Source: Chryseobacterium gwangjuense (GTDB lineage: Bacteria > Bacteroidota > Bacteroidia > Flavobacteriales > Weeksellaceae). From it: 64,000 nucleotides of DNA. Shown here piece by piece: positions 33,043-43,770 of this stretch. Below the pieces are notes generated by a model, which worked only from the letters and a program-made list of their open reading frames with translations, was not told where the DNA came from and ran no database searches. How positions within the stretch are numbered: the first letter of the stretch is position 1; each line of letters starts with the position of its first letter. The stretch spans positions 372,001-436,000 of the forward strand of contig NZ_JAJTNP010000002.1 of the NCBI RefSeq assembly GCF_021311115.1, written 5' to 3'. The translations under genes and the position numbers were made by a program.

Positions 33043-35331
33043 TTAATCTCTATTTTTCAATAAAATCCAGCCGGTGTATTTGATGGCTGCATTTTGCAGA
33101 TTAGATTCCTTCCATGATATTTCGTACCAATACGTTCCTGTAAGCACTTTTTTGTTGCTGAATCTTCCATCCCAAGTATAGTTGTTGAAAGCAGTGCCTT
33201 TAAAAATATTGTTTCCGTATCGGTCATACACAGAGAAAGACAGATCCTTCTTGTATTTAAGCTCTGCATAAGAAATGGTATCATTAATGTCGTCTCCGTT
33301 TGGAGTAATGGCATTGATGATATTGATGACTGTCAATTCTACCTGCACAGGTTCACAGTTGTAAGCATCTTTTACATAAAATGTATTCTGTCCGTTCGGT
33401 AGATTATTAAATACATTAGAACTTTGCCAATTGATATTGTTCGTGGAATACAGATAAGGAGGTTTTCCTCCGGTTACGGTAAGAGTAGCTTTTTTATTCT
33501 CAATATCAATATTTTTGATCACCGGCTTTGGAGCTACTTTTACAGAAACTTCTTGTCTGTTGAAACATCCGTTATAGCCTAGAATCACCCAATAATTTCC
33601 GGGACCAACATTTGATATAGACTGTGTAGTTGCTCCCGTGCTCCATTCATAAGACTGATAGCCGGTTCCTGCATCTAAAGTTGTAGTGGCATCAATGCAA
33701 ATCTCCTGAGCAGAAAGCAAAGAGGGAGGGATCGGAGGCATTACCACCTCAAAAACAGGAGTTGTTGCAGGAGGGCAGCTTCCTCCAACAGAAACGGTTA
33801 CGGTATAATTACCCGCCTTTGTTGGAGAATACATATTTGTTGTAGCTCCCGGAATAGGATTTCCATTAAAGTTCCACTGATAAGAAGCGTAGCTGTCATC
33901 TACTTCCAGAATCATACCCGGAATACAGTTTCCGTTCTTTTTAGCAATTACAGGAATGGAAGAGAATCCGGCAAAATAGCCGCCATAGCCAACAACTCCT
34001 TCTCCTGCTGCTATCCCTGCAGTAACGGCTTTGGTTGAGGTTACTGTAATATTACCGGTTACATTTTCCAAGGAATACGTTTGCCAGTTCGGGTTTCCTG
34101 TTACAGGATACGGGCCTTGAATTCCTGATAAAGTGGTTCCATTTACAGACACGCTGGCTCCTGTTTCTGTAATGATATTCAACTTTACAAAAGGAGTAAT
34201 TGTTGTATGATAAGGCAAAATATTAATCATGCCTATTTCATCTATTTTTTTTGGGAGAAAACAATTGAGTGGAGGAATATAATTAGCACCTACTGTAAGA
34301 TCACTTTGGTTTGTAGTTCCTGCCATTAATTGATAAACATAGATTTTTTTGGTGGAGCTAATTCTCATATTAGAGTGTCCACTAAAGCCATAGGTCTTAT
34401 AATAATTAGAATCTATTTTGTAAAATTGCCCTTCATTTAGCGTTACTACAGGGCTGTTGTTATCATTTAAATAAATCTGAGTGTTGTTTTCCGTAGCTAC
34501 TATGAGGGCTCCTTCAATGTTTTCGGAAATAAGGCCCATACCTTTTACAAGGACAAAATCATTTCCCAGGCGTTCCACAGGTATAGACTGATCCATTAAA
34601 ATATCACCTCCGTTAATTAATAAATTGTCTAATTGTCCGCGAAAATTACCATTCGTAATAGTTATAGGCTTGTTAGCTTCTATTTTTGCTCCAATAAAAC
34701 CTGTCCGATTGGGGGCTAAGCTTCCGCTACCTTCTATAATGTAAGACTGCCCTTTATTTAAAATAAAAGTCATTGTGGGATTAGTGGTGCCTGATGTATT
34801 GTTAGAAAACTGCACAGAAGGGTCGTAATTAGATACCGTTACTGTTGTATTATCTTCCGTAGCTAAAACCCCACAGGTAAAATTATACTCGTTTAATGTA
34901 ACACCAATAGGAGCATGAGCAACATAAAATTTATTTCCGGTGCCTGCTTTTCCTTTGGAGGTTAATATTTCTCCGTGTTTATTTGTGGAGAATCTGAAGG
35001 TGCAAAAAAATGGTTTTTCTCCTTTTACATAAAGACCGCGTCCGGTAACTTTAAAAGCTTCTGATGGAGTTCCGGAAATCATCATATCCAGAGGAATGTC
35101 AAAAGATTGTGGATTCCCTTTACTGATTGTTACTGTCCCGATAATGGTATTATCATTATAAATTGTAACGGAAAAAGGAACAGTGGAATCTGTTGATAAA
35201 AATAAAGCCTGTTTGTTAAGGCTGTTAAGTCTCGACATCATGGGTGCAAACCAGTGTTCGGTATCTCTTTGTGCTAATAAGTTACTTCCTTTTAAGATTA
35301 ATATTAAAAGAATAAGTACATATTTTTTCAT
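33043..35331 (-). CDS. T9SS type B sorted surface protein with IgGFc-binding-like region, paralogue 1
   Basis: This 762-aa protein has a signal peptide (to NLLAQ, about residue 21) and a large beta region (22-470) starting [12 protein letters not shown]. It carries [25 protein letters not shown] and [20 protein letters not shown], a pattern I associate with the IgGFc-binding N-terminal family. A PKD/Ig-like unit (about 475-560, [19 protein letters not shown]) and a second one ([15 protein letters not shown]) follow. The last 90 residues ([14 protein letters not shown] to LLKNRD) are the gliding-motility-associated type B sorting domain. It should be exported by the T9SS and attached to the cell surface. 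Ligand unknown. Confidence 0.88.
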   Translation of the reverse strand: MKKYVLILLILILKGSNLLAQRDTEHWFAPMMSRLNSLNKQALFLSTDSTVPFSVTIYNDNTIIGTVTISKGNPQSFDIPLDMMISGTPSEAFKVTGRGLYVKGEKPFFCTFRFSTNKHGEILTSKGKAGTGNKFYVAHAPIGVTLNEYNFTCGVLATEDNTTVTVSNYDPSVQFSNNTSGTTNPTMTFILNKGQSYIIEGSGSLAPNRTGFIGAKIEANKPITITNGNFRGQLDNLLINGGDILMDQSIPVERLGNDFVLVKGMGLISENIEGALIVATENNTQIYLNDNNSPVVTLNEGQFYKIDSNYYKTYGFSGHSNMRISSTKKIYVYQLMAGTTNQSDLTVGANYIPPLNCFLPKKIDEIGMINILPYHTTITPFVKLNIITETGASVSVNGTTLSGIQGPYPVTGNPNWQTYSLENVTGNITVTSTKAVTAGIAAGEGVVGYGGYFAGFSSIPVIAKKNGNCIPGMILEVDDSYASYQWNFNGNPIPGATTNMYSPTKAGNYTVTVSVGGSCPPATTPVFEVVMPPIPPSLLSAQEICIDATTTLDAGTGYQSYEWSTGATTQSISNVGPGNYWVILGYNGCFNRQEVSVKVAPKPVIKNIDIENKKATLTVTGGKPPYLYSTNNINWQSSNVFNNLPNGQNTFYVKDAYNCEPVQVELTVINIINAITPNGDDINDTISYAELKYKKDLSFSVYDRYGNNIFKGTAFNNYTWDGRFSNKKVLTGTYWYEISWKESNLQNAAIKYTGWILLKNRD

Positions 35332-35361
35332 AATAAATTATAAAGATTCATTAAGATTAAC

Positions 35362-35394
35362 AAAAAAGGGCTGCCCTGTCCTAAAAGACAGCCC
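35362..35394 (-). terminator. Terminator of the second T9SS type B gene
   Basis: GGGCTG pairs with CAGCCC and CTGTC with GACAG inside; a T run follows on the minus strand. It lies 60 bp past the stop at 35455 and parallels the hairpin at 32957. Confidence 0.65.
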
Positions 35395-35422
35395 AAAACA
35401 AAAATATTCCCTCAACATTAAT
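35395..35422. repeat. 28-bp intergenic repeat, copy 2
   Basis: Identical over 28 bases to 32983-33010; the bases beyond also stay similar (ATCATCA and TTTATTTA blocks up to the stop codon). Confidence 0.85.
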
Positions 35423-35454
35423 CCCTAATCCTAATCATCATCACATACATTTAT

Positions 35455-38400
35455 TTAATTTCTATTTTTTACTAATATCCAGTCGGTATAAGTCACCATT
35501 TTATTGGTGTCCGGATCGGTCCATTTTATTTCGTACCAATAAGTACCACTGCTTACAGGAGTTCCATTAATAGAACCATCCCAGTGGAAGTTATTATTTC
35601 TGTCAGAAGAATAAAGGAGTTGTCCGTATCTGTTATAGATAGAGATTTTTAAATCCTTCAGATAAGAGAGTTCAGAATAATCTAAAGTATCATTTCTGCC
35701 ATCTCCATTAGGAGTAATTGCATTGACGAGATTAGCTATCGTTACCTGAATCTGAACCGGAGCACAATTGTTAGAGTCTTTTACATAAAAACTATTCTTA
35801 CCACGAGGCAGATAGGTAAACAGATTAGAATCTTGCCATATTTGTCCGTCTCTGGAATACTGATAAGGAGGAACTCCGCCTTCTGCAAGTACAGTTGCAG
35901 TATTGTTTTTCACATTTACATTCTTAATTTTTGGAATTTCAAAAGGATGAACCTTCACAACTTGTTTCGTTTTACAACCGTCCGAAGAAAGTAGAACCCA
36001 ATAATCTCCTACCGGAACATTTTGTATAGATTGTGTAGTTGCTCCTGTACTCCACAAGTAAGAAGTGTAGCCAGGACCAGCGTCTAAAGTAGTACGACCT
36101 TCCGGACATATTGTTTGATCTTTCAACATTGCAGATGGTTTCGGAGGAATAACTTTCAGGGTTATTTTAGCAAAATCGAAACATCCGTCGTTGGAAATTA
36201 CCTTTACATAAACAATAGAATTCGCTGAAATGTAGTTTGCAGGCGATGTAATTTCATTGGTTCCGTTGGTAGCGTCGTTAAGTGTTGGATAGTATTTTTT
36301 TGTCACAGGATTGGTCGTTGTAACGGCAGCTGTGGTTAAATTAAATGTTCCGGTGCTAGGATCATTTTCATTGAAACATTCGGTTAAAGCAGCATCCTGT
36401 ACGTTTACTCTCGGATAAAATTGCAACGTGATTTTAGCATTGGCAGTACAACCATCTACTGTGGTTACTTTTACATAAACACTAGCAGGAACTGTTGACG
36501 GATATGCATTGGCAGGTATAATTTCATTCGTATTTGCATTTAAATCTGCTAATGTTCGATAATATTTTTTAGTTGCAGAAGCAGGAGCTCCCACATTGGC
36601 TGTCGTTAAATCAAAAATACCGTTTCCTCCGACATTACAAGTGCTTACTGTAGTATCTGTTAGAACCAGAGGAACTACGGTAATATTTACTTTTACCTGT
36701 TCGCAATCAGTAAAATTAGGATCGTTTCCACAGAACTTATAGGTAAAGGTATCCGTTGTCGTTCCTGCATTAGCGGTATACGTCAAAATTCCTGTAGCAG
36801 GATTTAACGTTAATGTACCGTTTGCAGGGGGAGTAATGATTTGTACTGTACTGGGAACCGGGGTTTGAGTAGAGCTCGTAAAAGTAGGAGTAATGGTAAC
36901 CGGAGTTCCCGTACTACAAATATTTAATGGTTTTACAGTATTTACCAGACAAGAATACACCTTGTAAGCATAAGTTGTATAGGAACAGTTCTCCTTAGTA
37001 ATCGTCACGGTATAGTTTCCTCCTTGGGTAGGAGAATAGGTGTTGGAGGTAGCGCCAGGAATAGGATTTCCATTAAGATTCCATTGATAGCTACTAAAAC
37101 CGCTTTCAACCTGTAAAACGATACCCGGAGCACACTCTCCTGTGGTTTTGCTGATAACAGGAATAGAGCTGAACCCGGCAAAATATCCTCCGTAACCCAA
37201 ATTTCCACTACCTCCTGCAATCCCTGCAGTGACTGCTTTTGTTGAATTTACGGTAATATTACCAGCTATATTAGGAACGGTATAAGATACCCAATTCGTT
37301 GTTCCGGTAATGGGGAAAGGGCCATAAGCTGCAGCCAGAGGTATGTTGTTTACCATTACAGTAGCTCCTGCCTGTGTAAGGATATTTAATTTTACAAAAA
37401 GAGGCGGGCTAAAAGTAGTAGCATAAGGCATTTCGTCTATTTTCCCAATTTCATCAATAGTTTTGGGAAGCAAACAATTTAAGGGGGGCATGTAGTTAAA
37501 TCCTTCTGTAGCATCGTTATCTGCAGTACCTGATAAAAGCTGGTAGGTATAGACATTCTTACTGGTTCTAATATACATATTAAAATGAGAAGGTCCATTC
37601 AATATATAATTAGTAGCTTTTACACGATAATAATCACCCTCATTTAATGTGGCAACAGGAGTAGGGTTATTATTCAGCCATACTTTAGTGTCATTTTCAG
37701 TGGCTACGATAATCGCGCCTTCAATTTCAGGAAGAAGGTTTCCCATTCCTTTGATGAGGGCAAATTCATTTCCTAAACGATCAACAGGAACCGACTGATC
37801 CATGATGATATCTTCACCGTTATATGGCGGGTTAAGACCGAATTGACCACGAAAATTTCCATTGGTTACAGATACCGGCTTGGTTGCTTCTATTTTAGCT
37901 CCTATAAATCCGTCCCTATTTCCTGGTTTGTTTGCTGCTCCTGTAAATATGTAAGACTGCCCTTTGTTTAGAGTAATGGTAATCGAAGGGTGGGTAAGAC
38001 CATTGAAATTATTAATAAACCAGGTGGTCATATCATATCCTGAAACTTTAACTTGTGTATTGTCTTCTGTTGCCAAAATACCGCAAGTGAAATTTTGAAC
38101 GCCGCCGACGGGAACACCACTAGCTGGTAAGGGACCATAAACAGCATAGAATTTTGTGCCGATTCCTGCTTTTCCTTTAGAGGTTAAAATCTCACCATGA
38201 TTGATTTCCGAAAATCGATACGTTGCAAAAAAAGGAAAATCACCATGAAGATAAAGTCCTCTGGTTTTTACACTCATGGCATCAGAAGGATTCTGACCCA
38301 GCATGAAATTGAGTGGAACATCGAATGTTTGAGGACTTCCCTTGCTGATCGTTACGGTTCCTATTGCAATATTATTATTGTAAATGGTAACAGGAAAAGG

Positions 38401-38550
38401 TGTTGTGCTGTCCGTAGACAAAAACAAAGCTTGTTTAGGGCTCCCGTTGGTAAGACTTCCTGCCATAGGCGCAAACCAATGGTCTGTATCTCTTTGGGCA
38501 TTCACGGCAAGAGATAAAAACAGTATAAAAATAAATAAAATCCTTTTCAT
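35455..38550 (-). CDS. T9SS type B sorted surface protein with IgGFc-binding-like region, paralogue 2 (long form)
   Basis: The 1031-aa protein follows the plan of its neighbours: signal peptide (LSLAVNAQ), then [23 protein letters not shown] and [13 protein letters not shown], with a PKD-like unit ([18 protein letters not shown]). It carries about 270 additional residues (about 550-820) before the last Ig-like unit. These are a cadherin-like stretch (NGTLTLNPATGILTYTANAG, FTYKFCGNDP) and two tandem repeats with FDLTTA/FNLTTA, ATKKYYRTLAD/VTKKYYPTLND and VYVKV. The type B sorting domain ([14 protein letters not shown] to LVKNRN) ends it. It has the most diverged sequence of the three. Confidence 0.88.
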   Translation of the reverse strand: MKRILFIFILFLSLAVNAQRDTDHWFAPMAGSLTNGSPKQALFLSTDSTTPFPVTIYNNNIAIGTVTISKGSPQTFDVPLNFMLGQNPSDAMSVKTRGLYLHGDFPFFATYRFSEINHGEILTSKGKAGIGTKFYAVYGPLPASGVPVGGVQNFTCGILATEDNTQVKVSGYDMTTWFINNFNGLTHPSITITLNKGQSYIFTGAANKPGNRDGFIGAKIEATKPVSVTNGNFRGQFGLNPPYNGEDIIMDQSVPVDRLGNEFALIKGMGNLLPEIEGAIIVATENDTKVWLNNNPTPVATLNEGDYYRVKATNYILNGPSHFNMYIRTSKNVYTYQLLSGTADNDATEGFNYMPPLNCLLPKTIDEIGKIDEMPYATTFSPPLFVKLNILTQAGATVMVNNIPLAAAYGPFPITGTTNWVSYTVPNIAGNITVNSTKAVTAGIAGGSGNLGYGGYFAGFSSIPVISKTTGECAPGIVLQVESGFSSYQWNLNGNPIPGATSNTYSPTQGGNYTVTITKENCSYTTYAYKVYSCLVNTVKPLNICSTGTPVTITPTFTSSTQTPVPSTVQIITPPANGTLTLNPATGILTYTANAGTTTDTFTYKFCGNDPNFTDCEQVKVNITVVPLVLTDTTVSTCNVGGNGIFDLTTANVGAPASATKKYYRTLADLNANTNEIIPANAYPSTVPASVYVKVTTVDGCTANAKITLQFYPRVNVQDAALTECFNENDPSTGTFNLTTAAVTTTNPVTKKYYPTLNDATNGTNEITSPANYISANSIVYVKVISNDGCFDFAKITLKVIPPKPSAMLKDQTICPEGRTTLDAGPGYTSYLWSTGATTQSIQNVPVGDYWVLLSSDGCKTKQVVKVHPFEIPKIKNVNVKNNTATVLAEGGVPPYQYSRDGQIWQDSNLFTYLPRGKNSFYVKDSNNCAPVQIQVTIANLVNAITPNGDGRNDTLDYSELSYLKDLKISIYNRYGQLLYSSDRNNNFHWDGSINGTPVSSGTYWYEIKWTDPDTNKMVTYTDWILVKNRN

Positions 38551-38655
38551 AAATTATGAGGAAAATTTAAATTAAACAAACCATCACAGCTATTTAGTTC
38601 AGAAGCTTTTGTTGATGATATTGTGATTATTAATAAGTTGTAAACTTTAAAAAAG

Positions 38656-41004
38656 TCAGTCTCTGTTTTTCAATAAAATCCACCCTGTGTATTTAATTGT
38701 AGCGTTTTGCAGATTAGGTTCTTTCCAAGATATTTCGTACCAATAGGTTCCGGAAAGTACTTTTTTGTTGCTGAATCTTCCATCCCAAGTATAGTTGTTG
38801 AAAGCAGTGCCTTTAAAAACATTGTTTCCGTATCGGTCATATACAGAGAAAGACAAATCCTTCTTGTATTTAAGCTCTGCATAAGAAATGGTATCATTAA
38901 TGTTGTCTCCGTTTGGAGTGATGGCATTGATGATATTGATGACTGTCAATTCTATCTGTACAGGTTCACAGTTGTAAGCATCTTTTACATAAAATGTATT
39001 CTGTCCGTTCGGAAGATTGTTAAATACATTAGAAGTTTGCCAGTTGATATTGTTGGTAGAATATAGGTAAGGCGACTTTCCTCCGGTTACGGTAATGGTA
39101 GCCTTTTTATTTTCAAGATCAATGTTTTTGATCACTGGTTTAGGAGCTGCTTTTACAGAAACTTCTTGTCTGTTGAAACATCCGTTATATCCTAAAATCA
39201 CCCAATAATTTCCGGGACCAACATTTGATATAGACTGTGTAGTTGCTCCCGTGCTCCATTCATATGATTGATAGCCGGTTCCTGCATCTAAAGTTGTAGT
39301 GGCATCAATGCAAATCTCCTGAGCAGAAAGCAAAGAGGGAGGAATCGGAGGCATTACCACCTCAAAAACAGGAGTTGTTGCAGGAGGGCAGCTTCCTCCA
39401 ACAGAAACGGTTACGGTATAATTACCCGCCTTTGTTGGAGAATACATATTTGTTGTAGCTCCCGGAATAGGATTTCCATTAAAGTTCCACTGATAAGAAG
39501 CGTAGCTGTCATCTACTTCCAGAATCATACCCGGAATACAGTTCCCATTCTTTTTAGCAATTACAGGAATGGAAGAAAATCCGGCGAAATAACCGCCATA
39601 GCCAACAGCTTCGTGACTTGCAGCTATTCCTGCGGTAATAGCTTTGGTTGAGGTTACTGTAATATTACCGGTAACATTTTCCAACGAATACGTTTGCCAG
39701 TTTGGATTTCCCGTCACGGGATATGGTCCCTGAACACCCGATAAGGTTGTTCCGTTTACAGACACACTTGCCCCTGTTTCAGTAATAATATTTAATCTTA
39801 CTTTAGGATCGATAGTTGTGAAATAAGGTAATATGTTAATCATCCCAATTTCATCTATCTTTTTAGGAAGAAAACAGTTTATAGGTGGGATGTAATTAGC
39901 TCCACCCGTATTGTAATACGTTCCTGAAGTACCTCCTGACAAAAGCTGATAGACATATATTTTTTTGGTACTTCTAATCCGCATATTATAATGTCCGCTG
40001 GAATTCTGGCTGATGAAGCCTGTCGAAAGAATTCTGTAGAATTGTCCTTCATTCAAAGTAGTAATAGGAGTGGTTTCGTCATTCAGATAAACCTGAGTAT
40101 TGTTTTCTGTAGCAACAACTACTGCTCCTTCAAGTTCATAGGCAAGCGGAGCCATTCCTTTCATTACTATATATTCGTCACCCAATCGCTCTACAGGAAT
40201 AGACTGATCCATATAAATATCGTTTCCTCCTGCCCCGTTTCCAATTGCGGTATGTTGACCAGTAAAATTACCATTCGTTACAGAAATAGGCTTGTTGGAG
40301 ACTATTTTGGTTCCGATAAAACCAGTTAGATTAGCTGTAAAGTTTCCATTTCCTTCAATAATGTAAGATTGTCCTTTGTTTAAAATAAAAGTTATAACAG
40401 GATTATTAGTGCCTGTAGTTCCATTAGAAAACTGAACAGCAGGATTATAGCCGGAAACAGTTACTGTAGTATTATCCTCTGTGGCTAAAATTCCGCAGGT
40501 AAAATTAAAACTGACATTTTTATCAGACAAAGGAGCATAGGCTGCAAAAAACTTTGTTCCTATTCCAGCTTTTCCCTTAGAGGTCAAAATTTCGCCATGT
40601 TTATCTACTGAAAATCTAAATGTGCAGAAAAAAGGTTTGTCTCCTTTTACATATAATCCTCTTGTTTTGATACTGAATATTTCAGATTGAGCATCTGTAA
40701 TCATAACATCTTTAGGGATCACGAATGATTGAGGATTTCCTTTACTGATCGTTACCGTACCAATAATTACATTGTTGTTATAAATAGTAACAGGAAAAGG
40801 AACCGTAATGTCTGTTGATAAAAATAAAGCCTGTCTGTTAGTCGTATTAGTATATGCCTCTTTTATCGGAGCAAACCAATGTTCGGTATCTCTTTGTGAA
40901 AAAAGCTTATTGCTTGCAAAGAGCATCAATAAAAAACTAAACAAAAGCTTATTCGAAAAGCTAAGCCATTGTTTTGTATGATGAGAAGTATTTTTAGGAC
41001 TCAT
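38656..41004 (-). CDS. T9SS type B sorted surface protein with IgGFc-binding-like region, paralogue 3
   Basis: The 782-aa protein has a signal anchor ([18 protein letters not shown]) with a longer charged start than its paralogues. Its N-terminal region ([21 protein letters not shown]) differs clearly from paralogue 1. Its C-terminal half ([19 protein letters not shown] to LLKNRD) is nearly the same. In DNA, 39274-39573 and 33661-33960 differ at only three positions that I can count. It ends with the type B sorting domain. An alternative start further inside (about residue 17) is possible. Confidence 0.87.
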   Translation of the reverse strand: MSPKNTSHHTKQWLSFSNKLLFSFLLMLFASNKLFSQRDTEHWFAPIKEAYTNTTNRQALFLSTDITVPFPVTIYNNNVIIGTVTISKGNPQSFVIPKDVMITDAQSEIFSIKTRGLYVKGDKPFFCTFRFSVDKHGEILTSKGKAGIGTKFFAAYAPLSDKNVSFNFTCGILATEDNTTVTVSGYNPAVQFSNGTTGTNNPVITFILNKGQSYIIEGNGNFTANLTGFIGTKIVSNKPISVTNGNFTGQHTAIGNGAGGNDIYMDQSIPVERLGDEYIVMKGMAPLAYELEGAVVVATENNTQVYLNDETTPITTLNEGQFYRILSTGFISQNSSGHYNMRIRSTKKIYVYQLLSGGTSGTYYNTGGANYIPPINCFLPKKIDEIGMINILPYFTTIDPKVRLNIITETGASVSVNGTTLSGVQGPYPVTGNPNWQTYSLENVTGNITVTSTKAITAGIAASHEAVGYGGYFAGFSSIPVIAKKNGNCIPGMILEVDDSYASYQWNFNGNPIPGATTNMYSPTKAGNYTVTVSVGGSCPPATTPVFEVVMPPIPPSLLSAQEICIDATTTLDAGTGYQSYEWSTGATTQSISNVGPGNYWVILGYNGCFNRQEVSVKAAPKPVIKNIDLENKKATITVTGGKSPYLYSTNNINWQTSNVFNNLPNGQNTFYVKDAYNCEPVQIELTVINIINAITPNGDNINDTISYAELKYKKDLSFSVYDRYGNNVFKGTAFNNYTWDGRFSNKKVLSGTYWYEISWKEPNLQNATIKYTGWILLKNRD

Positions 41005-41108
41005 TGAATATTTTTGTTTTGATAATAAAAAAAGGTAGAGTTTTATATCATTTTAAGTAGGTATTTTTAATCAAATAGGATAAGAAAAGGGAAAGAATAA
41101 ATCTGCCA

Positions 41109-41135
41109 TAAAAGCAGCGAGATGACCTCGCTACT
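41109..41135 (-). terminator. Terminator of the T9SS type A gene
   Basis: On the minus strand AGTAGCGAG pairs with CTCGCTGCT (one G-U) around GTCAT, then TTTTAT. It lies 23 bp past the stop at 41158. Confidence 0.75.
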
Positions 41136-41157
41136 TATTATGACAGAAACAACATAT

Positions 41158-43458
41158 TTACTTTTTAACAGCTTTTATTGTTTTAGAAGAACCGTTTTTC
41201 AGGGTTAATTTGATCATATAGACACCTGAATTAAGTTCGTGTAATGAGATTGTTTTTTCTGAAGATTTTACTTCTTTCACCATTCTACCAGAAGCATCAT
41301 AGATGGAAACAGACTGTAATTGTACATCTCCTGAAATATTGATCATATCCGTAAATGGATTAGGGTAAATAGTGATGTCATGTTTTGCTGCTACCTCACT
41401 GGTTCCCAATGCTACAGTAGGAGCCCAAGATATATTATCCCAATAGTATAGAACATTACCTCCTTCAGCATATGTTGTATATAGTACAAGTCTTGCTGTA
41501 GCAGGAACAGTACTCGGAATAACCACACTGTATTCACTTGCTCCTGTATAAGCAGTATTGGTGATATTTACATCCTGAATCAATACAAATGAATTGATAT
41601 CTGTAAGATTTGTTATATAGCCAACTTTTATTTTACCCGTATTTACACTGCAGTATGCTCTGAACGTCAATGAATGTGTTCCAGCATTGATATTGCTTAA
41701 TTCTGGTAAAATAGCCATAGATGTCCCCGTAAGAGGTCTTTGTAGAATATGTCTCGTTCCGGAATAGGCCCCCGTTGAGTTTATATTTACGCTTCCGGAA
41801 TTGGTAACTAATTTTTTCCAACATGGTGCATTAGTGTCAATCAACCCGGCGTTATAAGCGTCGAAATTTTCAAAAAGAGATGTTTGTGGAGCACAAAGAG
41901 TTAAGACAGAACTAATATTTGTCCAAGCACTTTGGTCAGTTGTGCTACATCTTGATCTTACCCAAATGTAATACGTTGTTGCAGAGTTCAACCCCGGTAA
42001 AGTATAAGGATTTGCCGTTACCCCTGTTACGCTTGGTGCTGTAGAAGAAGTTGGAGGCGTATTGCTTGTACTGTAATAAATATCATACCCTAAAGCAGGA
42101 GCCGGTGTAGGTGCAGTCCATGCAATATCTACACTTGCACTGGTCGTATTAGATAAAATTACATTAGATGGTGTCATACAAGTTGGTTTAGGCTCCCAAT
42201 AAACATTATCTATATAGAAAGAATTAGATGGCACACCTCCGTTTCTAATTGCCAGTCTTGCATTGGCAGGAACAGTATTGGGTATCACTACCGAATATTC
42301 ATATCCATCAAATACATTACTAAGAATATTTACTGATTGAACATTTACAAAAGAAGATGCATCTGTATCATTAGTAACATAACCAATATCTAAAGGACTA
42401 ACTGTAGAACCCGCATATCTGGCTTTGAATCTTAACCAATGGGTTCCTGCATTTACATTACTGAATGCCGGAAGAACTGCAATAGCTGCATTAGCAGCAC
42501 CACTTGAACTTTGATATAATCCTTTTGAACTATTGACCCCCGAACCTGCAGAAACAGCTTGGTAGCCGGTGCCTAAAATGATTTTATCCCAGCAATCCAC
42601 AGTATAAAGTGTTCCCGTTGTAACAACACTTTCAAAATCCTGAAACATAGAAGTCATCGGATCGCATTTAGTTTTGAAAGTTCCTCTTAAAGACCATGCG
42701 CTTTTATCAGATGTGCCACAAACCGATCTTACATAATAATAGTAAGTGGTAAAAGAAGCTAATCCGCTAAGAGGTTTAGACGTCGTGGTACTTGTTCCTG
42801 ATGCCGGCGTAGAAGCGTCCGGAACGGTAGAAGAAGAAGTGTAATAATATTCATAGCCGTTTCCTGGAGCTGTAGCAGGAGCTGTCCAAGAAATTGTTGC
42901 GGTACTGGTTGTTATATTGCTGGAAGTAAGAGCCGAAGGCACGAAACAAGTTGGGGTAGGTACAATTTTCAGACTGAAGTCTACGAAATTACCATTGCCG
43001 TTAGTATTAGGTCCGCAAGGATTTGGGGTACCGTTAAGAGTTGTTCCTGTTTGTACTCTTATTCTATAAACTCCCGGAGCTTGAGCTGGCGGAACGAAAA
43101 ATTGGTCATCAACAGTTGAATAGGCAGATGTTCCCAGTGGATTTTCATAGAAATCGTTAAAATCACCATTCGAGTTCCAGTCTACCCAGACAAGAGATTT
43201 AGTCCCTCCTCCGATAAATTCTAAATGGACTTTCACGGTTCCTCCCGGATAAGAGGTTACCATATGGCTTGCAGAATTATCTACATAAGCCTGATAACTT
43301 GTTGCATCATAATATAATGCACCCTGATCTGAAAAAATAGCATTTTTCAAATAATTCGCAGTAGATGTTCCTCCGACAGTTGGTGTACAGTAAGTCTGTG
43401 CATTCAACTTAAAAAAAGGAAGAAGTAAAAGCATCCATAACAGATAATGTTTTCTCAT
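41158..43458 (-). CDS. T9SS type A sorted protein with GEVED and fibronectin type III domains
   Basis: The 766-aa protein has a signal peptide (LLLPFFKLNAQ). A GEVED-type domain follows (about 55-165, SLVWVDWNSNGDFNDFYENP). Two FN3 domains are at about 170-265 (PSALTSSNITTSTATISWTAP) and 430-520 (PSNVILSNTTSASVDIAWTAP), each followed by a choice-of-anchor J/MAM-like unit (FQDFESVVTTGTLYTVDCW, FENFDAYNAGLIDTNAPCW). The type A sorting domain ends it (ITIYPNPFTDMINISG, LNSGVYMIKLTLKNG). It is exported by the T9SS; such proteins are adhesins or enzymes, and no catalytic domain is seen here. Confidence 0.9.
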   Translation of the reverse strand: MRKHYLLWMLLLLPFFKLNAQTYCTPTVGGTSTANYLKNAIFSDQGALYYDATSYQAYVDNSASHMVTSYPGGTVKVHLEFIGGGTKSLVWVDWNSNGDFNDFYENPLGTSAYSTVDDQFFVPPAQAPGVYRIRVQTGTTLNGTPNPCGPNTNGNGNFVDFSLKIVPTPTCFVPSALTSSNITTSTATISWTAPATAPGNGYEYYYTSSSTVPDASTPASGTSTTTSKPLSGLASFTTYYYYVRSVCGTSDKSAWSLRGTFKTKCDPMTSMFQDFESVVTTGTLYTVDCWDKIILGTGYQAVSAGSGVNSSKGLYQSSSGAANAAIAVLPAFSNVNAGTHWLRFKARYAGSTVSPLDIGYVTNDTDASSFVNVQSVNILSNVFDGYEYSVVIPNTVPANARLAIRNGGVPSNSFYIDNVYWEPKPTCMTPSNVILSNTTSASVDIAWTAPTPAPALGYDIYYSTSNTPPTSSTAPSVTGVTANPYTLPGLNSATTYYIWVRSRCSTTDQSAWTNISSVLTLCAPQTSLFENFDAYNAGLIDTNAPCWKKLVTNSGSVNINSTGAYSGTRHILQRPLTGTSMAILPELSNINAGTHSLTFRAYCSVNTGKIKVGYITNLTDINSFVLIQDVNITNTAYTGASEYSVVIPSTVPATARLVLYTTYAEGGNVLYYWDNISWAPTVALGTSEVAAKHDITIYPNPFTDMINISGDVQLQSVSIYDASGRMVKEVKSSEKTISLHELNSGVYMIKLTLKNGSSKTIKAVKK

Positions 43459-43770
43459 ATATTTTTGTTTTATCGTTAGTAATTATTGTTTCGAAGAAAA
43501 TTTCCCGGCTTATTTTTAAAATTTGAAAACCTGAATGATCATTTATTCATATCTCAAATTGTAATCAAGAAGCTTTCTTTTTTTGTAATTATTTTCGTTG
43601 AAAAAGCCAATATGTTTATTGTTTTTTTAACTTCTTTAGGCTTTGAACAATATTAGAGTTATATTTGTTTTTTATAAAGGACTGGGCTTGCATAATTCAA
43701 TGAATTTGCAAGGGTTTAAAATTTAAAAACCTGTAAATCAATTTATTGCAAATTGGTTTGAAAAAGGTGA
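43459..43770. promoter_or_regulatory. Divergent intergenic region with a spaced direct repeat
   Basis: This 312-bp spacer separates the secreted-protein genes from the TPR-AraC genes. It has no convincing ORF. It contains a 19-bp direct repeat differing at one base, at 43515-43533 and 43715-43733 (core TTTAAAATTT, end AAAACCTG). The bases after each copy remain related (ATTTATT, CAAATTG). A near-palindrome lies at 43687-43712 (CTTGCA..AATTCA and TGAATT..TGCAAG), and TATATTTG at 43660-43667 fits a -7 box. An AAAAAGGTGA sequence precedes the ATG at 43771, an uncommonly good ribosome binding site. Confidence 0.6.

Noticed and set aside
33057..33314. Minus-strand 85-codon frame and a similar one at 38670-38927
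   Set aside because: Both are other-frame shadows of the conserved type B sorting domain of the paralogues, which explains their mutual similarity.
33043..43458. Genomic island or prophage covering the T9SS genes
   Set aside because: No integrase, att repeat or tRNA edge was seen, and base composition seems like that of the neighbours apart from the repeats inside the genes.
43459..43770. Possible small genes in the 312-bp spacer
   Set aside because: No frame with a credible start and length was seen; the repeats point to a regulatory role.
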